NCBI GenBank assembly: GCA_008694505.1
Contig: VZDJ01004378.1
Coordinates: forward strand, 4,695,014 to 4,759,013
Origin: Cyanoderma ruficeps
Lineage: Eukaryota; Chordata; Aves; Passeriformes; Timaliidae
DNA: 64,000 bases
Direction of reading: 5' to 3'
In this document: positions 50,001 to 59,600 of the stretch, in pieces
Position numbering within the stretch: the first letter of the stretch is position 1
Layout of the letters: each line of letters starts with the position of its first letter
Translations under genes and position numbers: made by a program
Notes under the pieces: generated by a model
What the model saw: only the letters and a program-made list of their open reading frames with translations
What the model was told of the DNA's origin: nothing
Databases searched by the model: none

Positions 50001-53000
50001 GTAGTTATTTGGACTGGAAAAAGCCTTCCAAAATCAGTCTCCTTTCACTTCTTTGATGAATGTCCTAACCAATGAGCTAGTTTGGAGGTGTCATTTTTAT
50101 CTCATGTTTTTAAAGAAAATATTATCTCTTGATTTCCCCTCTGAACAATGTTAAACTTGCACTCTAAGGTGTGGACTGCAGACGGCAGATGAGTCTTGAG
50201 GCCTTGTGTCCAGCTGGCCTTCTCATTCAGTATTAGAGAGAATTAAAAATGCAGGTCATGACAGTAACAGAATGATCAGTGACAAAAATCATATCATATC
50301 ATGCTGATAACAGGACTATTTCAAGTTTGCAACTGAGTATCAAATATCTAATCAAGAGAAATTTACTATTTAAGCACTGAAGATGTATTATTCTTTTGTG
50401 GGTTTTATTTTAACATGCAGAGATTAGTTGGTTAAAACCAGCTCTGGTTCTGAGTTTGTAGATGTTTCTTCGGTGATGTTACCGCTGTTCTTGTCACTGG
50501 CCCCATGAATTCCTGCAGCAAAGGACCCGCCTCCTTTGGCTGATGCCGTTTTGTCAGTGAAGGTGACCGAGCAGCTGCTGCCACATCCCAATGACACCTA
50601 CCTGCCTCCCAGCCTCGTTGTTGTGCAGGTTCATCGCCACCAGGCCACTCCCGCTCTTGCCTGTTATGTTCTTGAAAGGCACGTCCAGGAACTTCCTGCT
50701 GAAGGCCATTCCGTAGTGGATATCGTCGGAGCAGCCGCCCCAGTGCCAGCCCTCGCTGACCGAGCCGCCGTGGCGCAGGGTGACATCGCAGGAGCACTCG
50801 GTCACGTTTCCCGCGCTGCACGACCGCGTCACCGAGTGCACCAGCCCCGCCGCCGTCACCGCCGAGATGAACGCCGTCTCCTTCGTGCCTGCACAGCAAG
50901 GCGGGAAATGTCACTGCGGAGCTCCCTCTGATCACCTGCCTGGGCTGCACACGGGGACTTGACAAGCCATGTGATTATTAAAAGGGAACACTTACAAGTT
51001 TAAAGTCATCGTCATAATGTTAAGTTGTTCAAAGCAGCGGATGTTCATCTCCCAAAACGACTTCAGGGCCTCTTCATATGACCATGCTATTAATGATGCC
51101 GTTTCTCACTACTTGTACCGTGCTATTTTTGGTACCTTCTTTCTAAATCTGATTAGAAATTTTCAAGCCAAATAATAAATTAAAAAATCAAACTCAAAAC
51201 TAACCACATTCCAAACCCCTTAGTCTCTACTCTGCTTTACACTATTCATATTGATCTGAAGAAGAAAAGGTCAGTTTAAATTTCAGAAAAGCTGTCATGA
51301 TCCCAGGTTACTTTGGTACAGGGCCAAAACTTACCTCATGCTAAATTTAGCATATATTGATGTTCTTCTGATTCACAAGGGGAGCAAAGAGCCCCAAAAA
51401 TCTTAAACCAGGCAGAAAACAGGATAGCACAAAGATTTTAGGCCATGTGCTTTTCCTAGAAATAGCTGGCCATGGGAAAGACAGCAGCATGAAAGGCCTT
51501 TACTTGTTAGACTGTATCTCAGAAGAATCATGGAGGGGCATGCCTGGGCTTCTTACACCCGTCCCACTCCCTGAAACTTCTGGCATAATGTGACACACAG
51601 CTTTATACTGTGTAAAACAAGGCATACTCTAAGTAAATTGAGTATCAGTGAGTGGTCAATAAATGTAGCTTAAATTTTACTGAAATGGGCCACTTTCCAC
51701 TGTTGTGAAAATTATTTATTTCCAGTCTCCAAAGTTCCTGCTCATGGGCAGGAAATTTCCTGTTTGTTTCTCCTGTTTATATTAGTTTGTGGTGCTAGTA
51801 CCATCATAAAAGTTTTCCACAATACACACTAGTGAAGCTTTGTGGTTGAACAGTGGCACTCATTTATGGTCTTCAGGAAGAGTCCCTCCTGTTGAACAAA
51901 AAGACTAACACACATACTGCTCCATACAGTGGGGAAAACACTCATTTTCTTTTTTTCCCTTTCCTTTTTGGAATATGCATCACTTTTTATTCTTCACTTT
52001 ATGTTTTCATGATTAAAGCTTGGGGGCTTTACACTGTTTTAGTACAAAGTGAAGATTGCATGAACACATGTGAAGTACCACAATACTTAAAATCATATCC
52101 ATCACACAATCAGCGACCAGCAAGCTAAAAAAAACAAGTTGCAGGATCCTTGCAACTTGCAGGAAAGCATTGGTGAGACAAAAACCTCATCCTTGTTTCA
52201 GTGGAAATTCCAGCAATTTCATCATTATTTTATGCAAGAAAAAAACAGCTTTGCTTCCACAGTGCATAACTGAGCACATATGACATATTTTAAAGCATTT
52301 CACATTGTATTTAGTGCCCTGAACAGGCTTTTTTACCTGCAAGTGACCTTTTCGAAATCATATGTCATAAACCCACTTATTTAGTAACTATGACACAAGG
52401 GGATAAACCCAACGTGAGCCTAAGAACAACAGTATTTCAACGTAGCTTAGTGGATCTACCTATGGGCAGTGTCATCCACGGGCGTACTAAGCGAAAATTA
52501 CAAGAAGCAACAACAACTTTGCAAAGACAAGGGCAGGTTTCGTCTGCTCGGTGCATTTCGTGTGCCCGCGGTACCTCCCGGGACGGCTGCAGTGACAGCC
52601 CGCCCGGCTCCGGCCGCGGAAACCCAGATGCCCCGGGGCAGCCCCGGGCCCCGCCGGGGCGGTCACTCACCGCTGCTGAGCTGCGGCCCCAGGGCGGCGG
52701 GGGCGGCGGTGCCGCGGCGGGCGGCGGGCGGCGAGCGGCAGTCCCAGCGCTCGTGTCGGAACTGGCTGCGGCACTCCTGGAGGCCCAGGCGCGCTCCCTC
52801 CCGGATCGCGGACATCAGCTCCGGCTTCTGCTCGCACAGGTCCTGCTGCCGGCGGCTCAGCGGAGGGCTGGCGCAGCCCGGCTTCTCGGGCCCGCCGGCG
52901 GCGGCGATGCCCAGCCACCTGCAGAGGCAGCCCCCCGTCAGCGCCGAGCCCCGACGGACACGAGAGGACGGGCTCCACGCAGCCCTCCCTCCCTGACCCC

Positions 53001-53102
53001 GCGCCCGGCTACTCACATCCAGGTGCTGCCGGCGGCGGGGCAGAGGGCGAGCAGCAGCGCTGCCCGCAGCAGGCGCGGTCCGAGCGGAGCCCCGCGCCCC
53101 AT
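43562..53102 (-). CDS. WNT16: WNT16, secreted Wnt ligand; spliced CDS
   Basis: Four exons (86, 248, 287 and 465 nt) join to 361 codons; human WNT16 is 365. Residues 1 to about 25 form a leucine- and alanine-rich signal peptide. The mature protein starts near STWMWLGIA and has 24 cysteines, the number expected for a Wnt. It has three N-glycosylation motifs (NVT, NIT, NRT), the [11 protein letters not shown] and FRHERWDC blocks, [11 protein letters not shown], and Ser223 for palmitoleoylation by Porcupine. Wnt ligands are exported with WLS and signal through Frizzled receptors; WNT16 is known in mammals for effects on cortical bone. The region around residues 90-110 is richer in Pro, Ala and Arg than in human, probably a result of high local GC. 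No disrupting change was seen. Convergent with FAM3C. Confidence 0.96.
47485..47542. repeat. Perfect 29-bp tandem duplication
   Basis: A 29-bp unit starting GCTGCAGCAGACACCTGTGC occurs twice head to tail without mismatch, in WNT16 intron 3. Identity suggests a recent event or a variable-number repeat. Confidence 0.92.
49408..49462 (-). mobile_element. Short CR1 3' end fragment, antisense
   Basis: Contains AATGGTTTGGGTTGGAAGGA and CTGAAAGGTTTTCTGCTTTT, a worn copy of the CR1 terminus in reverse. Only about 55 bp can be matched. Confidence 0.65.
49698..49714. repeat. Poly(T) run
   Basis: A run of T after TTTTCCC in WNT16 intron 3; simple low-complexity sequence. Confidence 0.7.
50602..50888 (-). 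CDS. WNT16: WNT16 exon 3
   Basis: Acceptor CGCCTTGCTGTGCAG, donor CAG|GTAGGT, 287 nt. Encodes the end of Gly112 then [59 protein letters not shown] and [12 protein letters not shown]. Four cysteines and two N-glycosylation motifs (NVT and NIT). Confidence 0.97.
50889..52670 (-). other. WNT16: WNT16 intron 2
   Basis: A 1.8-kb intron, AT-rich except where it enters the CpG island from about 52.54 kb. Nothing else recognised. Confidence 0.6.
52671..52918 (-). CDS. WNT16: WNT16 exon 2
   Basis: Acceptor GGGCTGCCTCTGCAG, donor G|GTGAGT, 248 nt. The first base completes Met29; the exon then reads [36 protein letters not shown] and [10 protein letters not shown]. The last third (residues about 90-108) is a Pro/Ala/Arg-rich stretch less like mammals, ending LSS before the split glycine. 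Confidence 0.95.
53017..53102 (-). CDS. WNT16: WNT16 exon 1, start codon and signal peptide
   Basis: The ATG is at 53102-53100 with G at -3 and G at +4, a strong context; donor AT|GTGAGT. Twenty-eight codons plus two bases encode a basic start, then [16 protein letters not shown] and TW, a classical signal peptide. Intron 1 is only 98 bp. An out-of-frame ATG lies 11 nt upstream (53113-53111) in a poor context (T at -3), so scanning ribosomes would mostly reach this start. Confidence 0.9.
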
Positions 53103-53457
53103 GGCAGCCGCATCAAGTCCCGCCGCGCAGCCTCCCCTGCCCGCGGTCCGGCCCCGGGCAGCCGGGACGGAGGGGGACTGTACCCAGGGGCACCCCCCCT
53201 ACTCGGGTTTCTTCCCCTCGAGGGACGGGGGGCAGCTGGCGCGGCGAGCCCGGGCCGTCGGACGGCCCTCCTGGGGAGGCTGGGCTGGCAGGGAGGGCGG
53301 CGGGAGGGGACACATCGGGAGCGCTCGGTTCCCGTCAAGGTGAGAAAGTTGGGAATGATGTTTTCCCCGGCTCCTTCCCCGGCTGTGCCTCCCGCCCGTG
53401 CATTGGCCGCCCGGGGGCCGGGGCGGGCCGGGGCGGGCCGGGCGGGGGCGCGGCGGG

Positions 53458-53630
53458 GGCTCCGCTACACAAAGCAGCGCTCCGCGCCTCTCCGCACTGC
53501 CCCGCACTGCCCCGCACTGATCCCCACGGCTCCGCTCCACAAAGCAGCGCTCCGCACGGGCCCGGACTGCCCCGCACGGGCCCGCACTGCCCCGCACGGG
53601 CCCGCACGGGCCCGCACGGCCGCAGCCTCC
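53458..53630. repeat. GC-rich minisatellite-like repeat upstream of WNT16
   Basis: A 28-bp unit, GGCTCCGCT(A/C)CACAAAGCAG followed by CGCTCCGC, occurs at 53458-53485 and 53528-53555, a 70-bp period with one mismatch. Between and after the units are many copies of a 10-bp CCCGCACGGG or CCCGCACTGC motif. Array length may vary between individuals. Confidence 0.85.
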
Positions 53631-53699
53631 TGGGCTGTGAGGCGCCGAGAGCGGCTGCGAGGGGTGTAGCGGGGAGCGGGCGCGGCAGAGCGGAACTGA

Positions 53700-56600
53700 G
53701 GGCAAAGGAACCCGTAGGTCTGCCGTAATTTGATCCACAGAAATGAGGGAGATGCTAATACGCCTCAACATTCCCTGCACTTTTTATTCAAAATTTCTAA
53801 TGCTTTAGCAGCATTAACTTGATCCACCATCAGTATTCATTAGGGCAGCATTTGTTCGTTCATTCCTGTTAATTTCAGTGAGACAGTCTTATCAACCGCT
53901 ACCTCGATTGCCAATCGTTAGTTACACATTAAAAGCCAATGAGTCAGCTAGCACCTGACGGAGAGCTGGTGTTGGCACTCTGGACTTTAAAGTCCTCTTT
54001 GATCACAATATATTGCTGCTTCCTTCTGTGTAAGCAAAACACCTGCGCTAAAAATAGTCTGGAAAAAAAATGACAGATCTGTAAAACTTTGATTTGACAC
54101 AGTTGTAAATTAGTGAAATAGCTCTTGTGGACTGACAATAGCTCCAAGTGAAGAACACAATAAATCATCTCAACGACAAATGAACATTTTTAAGAGTACA
54201 TGTTGGGAAATAATCACGCAGATGTGCTGTGTTCCCTACCTTTCTTCCCTATGAATGTTCAGAGATGTTTCAAGAGCACAGGCTGTGGTCTATTTAACTC
54301 TATAAAATGATGCCTCCTTCCTACTTGATGCTTATGTATCTGCTCTCAAAGCCTCTCCAAAGCATCACTAACTCTGGGCAGATTGCTAATCACTCCACTT
54401 AAAACCTTTCAAAATAACTCGTTTTATCTGTTCTGAATTTTAGTCTAGAGAACATCTGCTTGTGGTTGCAGAGGAACTTAGACTGGAGTGAGGGACATTG
54501 GAACACAGGGAACCAGCCACGAAACAGGCCTGAACCAGCCAAGATGTGTTGGCTGTGTCAGAGAATTATCTAATTACTCCAGGACACATGGTTCATTTTA
54601 TCCTCTTTGCTGCTTCCTGGCTTCATCTTCTAAAGTTAATTCAAAGCCTTGCTCTAGCAGACATGGATTCCTTATGTGCTGCTTTATCTGCTCTATGAAT
54701 TTATCATCCACTCTGAAATTGCTTTTCCTGTTTTTCCTGCAGGTTCTTTAGACAAGTTTCTTCTCTGTGGGTTTTTTTCTGCTTTTTTTTCTTTATTTTT
54801 AATTTATTATCGTTAATATGGATCTTTTGGTTATAAACTCTTATATGTGAATTTTTCTATAGTAGCTACAAAATCTTATATGCAAATAGCAATGTAAGAT
54901 TTCAATTTTAAAAATATTGATTTCAAAAATTCTAGTCCTATTTGTAGCATTTCATATATGGCCCCTTAAATAAATAAATTACTTTTCTGTTGGGTTCTCA
55001 TGGGGATCTGATTTTATGTACATTTTTTGCTACAATCATCTTTATCTAAGTAGTTAAACCCTTTGATCATATACACTGTAAAGTGAAACACTTGCAATTT
55101 GGAGGGCTGATGCTAAACAAAAAAAAAAAATATTTTGTAAGGGACTCCTTGAGATCATCCAGTTCAATCTCTAGCAGTGACTGGAAGCAAACTACATTTT
55201 TCCATGACCATCTGATTTTAAAAAGTTTTGTTACTATGTGTTTGAATCCTAATCTCCCATCTGCCTTTCTTCCCATCTGTTTCCCTTACAACCCCTCCCT
55301 GTTGCTGTCAGCCGGATTCCCCACCAGATCCCCATCCTCTGCCTTTCTGCATTTTAGCTTCCTGCCCGCTATTTACACCACCTTGCTGCTTTATTCCCTC
55401 CAGCAATAGTCCTTTCCCCAGGCAAAGGCAGCACATACAGTAGTGTTTCTGTTAGTCTAGAGCTCTGTGTCTGCATGCAGGTCACTTGGCTACCAAGAGT
55501 GGCAGGGCAAACACTTTGCTTTGCACATTATGCGCTTTGCAAACCTGCAAAGGGAAACAATTTAGAAATGCCTCGCTATCTACCAAATTTTTTTGTAATT
55601 TGCCAAACCTTTCTGAAGGCTGTAATTATAATTCGCTAATGCTTCAGAGCCCTCTGTGCTGGAAGACCATTCACTCCATCACTGACAGCAACATGAGTGG
55701 GAAGCAGAGACAGTAAAGTAGAATCCAAGCCAAGGTCAAGTGCCAAGCTTCATTGAACAAAACTCACCATAAATCAGGGACTATAAACTTGACTTTCTGC
55801 TTATCTTGCCTTCTCTGACCATGGTGGTGCTATCTGTGGCCATTCATACTAAAATTTATTTTAAAAAGAAGAAAATCAAATGTTGATAAAAGAAAAAACC
55901 TCTGTTGTGCAGTATCTGTGTGAATAAGCTTCACTTCACAGATAACGTGCTTCAGAGATAGACCAATTATCTCTTTAAAAAGCAGCTAGTGCTTTCACTA
56001 TAATCAAGGTTTGTTGTCTTATTAGATGTAAGTACATACAAAGTTAACTTCTCCTAAACAAGTCACCCCTTTTGAAAGCTTTTTTCAAATTATTTTCCTT
56101 CTCCTGGAACTCCTGATGCCCATCAGAGACATGAATGACAGGACAAACTGCATTATCTGTAAATACAATGGGGTCATTATCCCCTTATCTTATAAAAGGG
56201 AACAGAGGAAAACGTGTATCAGGTTATCCCTTCAGCTACAACATTTTTCCCATGTGGTGGCCAAGCCCAAAATCTGTACTTCTAACACCCAAAATCTCTA
56301 CTTGTAACACAAAGAGCAGGCTTTCAACCCCCTTCAGTGCTTGACTGCATGATGTGCCATCACTCTGGCAGATGTACCAAGTCTTTGCATTGAAGGAACC
56401 TTGCTGGCAAAACAGTTGTACCCAAGCAGAGCCATTGCACCACAGGTGTAGTGAGAGTACTGCACTCTCAGTGAGAAGGGACATGAGGAGAGATGTGCGG
56501 AGTCCCTGGACTTGGGGACAGGGGTCCTTGTGCTCTTGGTGCAGTGCTCCCTCACAGTGCAGCATCTCTCTGTCAGGGGATTGTCTGTAGAGGAATCTCA

Positions 56601-59600
56601 GGACTTCAACGAGGTCAGGCTGGCAGTAGAAGGGAAACTAGGAGAGGAAAAGAGATGCCCCTTCTGCCCTACATGGCCCTCCAAGATCCCTCTGCCCCTT
56701 GTGTTTAACATTATTGCTGTTATTCATTTTAGTATTTATACCTGAAAGTACACACTGTTGCTGATTCAGATGTAGCATGCTGAGTTCACAAATGGCTGGG
56801 ACAGAAATTAGAGTGCATCCAGTAGTGACATGTTGTCAGATGGAGATTTCACAAACAGACCTCACAAACATGTAGTGATTCCAAAACTACCCCTGAATAT
56901 TATGTTTATAGTATCTGCACAACACAGTGTACAGAACCACATTTTCTATGTGTGTGGATATATAAAAAATAGTACCTGGAAGTTGAGGAAAGGGCATGCA
57001 TGCTTCTCACAATCCCTTCTCTTCTTGCCAAAGGATCCAGAAGAAAACTGAGCTATCTGGAGCCCATAACTCTAGATAGCTGCTGAATCAATTGCTGAAC
57101 AGGTGTTCTGGCAATCTACAACTACTAGCGATGTGCTGACAAAGCTGGGGCTTAGGAAGAGAGGACTCAGTCTGACTTCAGAGTCTGATGTTTCCTGTGG
57201 TCACAAATCTGGAGTCAGTGTCCTGGGCTTATCATGAGTTCTTGAGAATTGCACATTTGGGGGGAATCCTGAAAGTAAGCATGAGTTTCTTCTGAAGTGC
57301 TGCTAGCAAATTCTGTTCTCTGACACGGACTGTCTAAATGTAGGTATTTTCTAGAGTCGCCCCAGGGAGATACTTTCAGCATCCCTGAGGATGTAACACT
57401 ACTGCTTTGTTGATGTATGTGTAAGCTTTAAACAGAAGTTCCTGAGATAATCTGGAGAAGGTGCTCTGTGTGTGTCCTCATACATGCTCCTGGTGTGCAC
57501 AGCAGCAACATGCTTGATCCCAAAGGGATCGCTGAATTTTAGGTATAATACAGGTAGGGGAGGGAGGAAGAACTGCTCCCTTAGGAGCAACTGATAATTT
57601 GCATTTACACTTTCCACAAGACCCTTTCGTAGATGATTTTGTTACATCTCCTAATAGAGACGTGATTCACAAGCACAGAACTGTTGCCATCCTGTCACGA
57701 GAGAACTAACATTCAGACAGCTATTCAATTTTCTGGTGTCAGATGGTGCAACATCATCAAATCCATGATCAGGTCCTTGGTTTCTCATTGCTGGTTCAAT
57801 TTCTAATGAGCTACTTATCATTTGGGTAAGGATAATGTTAGAAACAAAAATCTACTCTGTAACTGTTGCAATACAACATCTTCTCATTCATTGAGCTGTG
57901 GATATGTGCCTAATTTGCAAAGCATTTGGTCTAGTGGTCGGACCACTTGCACCGTACATGGGAATTTACCTACAAGACCAGTTTAAACAGGGGAAGCTTA
58001 GGAGGAAATGTGAAAGAATGGTATTGTGTCAACAACCACAGATGTAGTTCCTTTCTACCCATGATTTGGCGGCAATGGGAAGAAATTAATGACCTTCTAT
58101 TTCAAGTTAGACACATTCAAGTTATAAGACAGCATTTAAAACATTCCAAATTCAAATAATTACACACTTCCCCCCCCGCCCACCAATTTCAATTATCTGT
58201 CCCATCTTAAAAATCAAGGTGCAAGAAACTCCCTAGTAAGAAAGCAATTTGTCCCTTCATAAATGTTTATTTTAACATCAAATGGCTACAGGATGCCTTG
58301 CACTAGCAGGTTTTATAGGACTGTCAAAATTTTTGATCGGGTTAGATGACAAACATCAAATCCCTCTTTGGATCTTACTAAATCTTGCTAAGTCAGGGTT
58401 ACATGTTACCTGTTTCCTGAGCCACTTCCTTATTTCCTCTCCTCAGTGATTGCCTTCTTCTCCCTTTCTAACAATTTTTTCTTTTCTGATTGGGCCTGGC
58501 ACTGGAGTATGTGAACCCACTTAAACCTTTTAACACTGTTGTCAAAGCAAGCCTTTCAGCTTTGGAAACCTTACCTTTCTTATATTTCTGCAGCTGTGAT
58601 ATTTCTCCACTGTTGCATAAGATAGGGTAGTTGTAGTTTAAAATGTGTGTAAGCTGTGGGCAAGATGCCAAAGTCTACAGGGTTTAGGGTGTCCCCAACT
58701 AATTGAACTCTGCTAAACTGGCAAGTTATCAGAATAGCTGGGGTTTAACATCTCAGCAACCTTGTAATAGCATTGATCTAAATCATGCAAAAGTTAAAGC
58801 CATGGGAATTAAAGGGATTAATTGTTTGGGGATTTTTTTTGTATTTTTATTCCTTTACAACTGGTAGTTTCCTGTTGTGCTTATAATTATTTATTTGAAA
58901 ACTTCCTTTTACTCCTGTGTTCTGAGATGTTAGAACAGCTCAACAACTGCAAAAACCCCCAGTGATCACCAGTGAAAAAGGGGTCAGCATGGAGCTTGAA
59001 TATATACAACTTCCCCTTCTCCTGTGAGGTGAGGTCAGCATTCCTTAGCATGGCAGTAGCAATCATGCCTCGGGATTCATCCTGGAGAGGAGGGCAAGGC
59101 ACCCTCTACTCCAGCCCCTTTCAGGAGATAATACAGCCAAGTAGTCTGTGCTGGAAGAGACAAGCAGGAGGTACATGGCCCAGTATTGCCCTGGAGCATC
59201 CAGGTGATGCCAGGACTCTGTAAACCTCTGATGGAAGCATCTCAGTGCCTTAAAAGTGCTGTGGTTAATCCTGAATCTCAGAGTGGAGCTGGGCAATTTG
59301 TCACTCCCTCTGCCTTTCCTCTCCATTCTGCAGAGACTGGGCTGCTGCCCAAATTCCTGTAATCTCTTGCTCGTTGCAGTTCCTAGGGCATATGAAAGAT
59401 TCCCCAGACAAAGTGTAAAGGAGCTTACAAGCACAGCTGTAAAATTAAGTGCCACGGTGCCATAAATATCTGTTTTTAACAGTGCACACATTATTAAGTT
59501 TCTCTTCTGAATGAACAAATTATTAACAGCCTCAAAACCAAGTTAATAACATTTTCTGTCTAGAAATAAGCATACTTCTATAGTTTCAATTCACTCACAG

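Larger units (their letters stand above)
44027..50601 (-). other. WNT16: WNT16 intron 3
   Basis: A 6.6-kb AT-rich intron. It holds a perfect 29-bp tandem duplication at 47485-47542 and a short eroded CR1 end near 49408-49462. The open frames in between have no family features. Confidence 0.6.
52540..53700. promoter_or_regulatory. WNT16: CpG-island promoter region of WNT16
   Basis: About 1.1 kb of GC- and CpG-rich DNA covering exons 1 and 2 and the upstream region. On the - strand a CCAAT box lies at about 53402-53406, some 300 bp before the start codon. No TATA box is evident. A 70-bp-period repeat lies upstream. Long open frames on both strands are a by-product of base composition. Confidence 0.7.

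Noticed and set aside
52390..53343. A 317-codon + strand open frame across the WNT16 promoter and first exons
   Set aside because: It is antisense to the well-supported WNT16 exons 1 and 2, has low-complexity composition and reflects GC content.
55143..55260. CR1-like phrase (GAGATCATCCAGTTCAA)
   Set aside because: Only a short match; the following sequence does not continue as CR1.
59063..59518. A 151-codon - strand open frame where CPED1 might be expected
   Set aside because: It does not resemble CPED1 or any family I know and is overlapped by frames on the + strand.
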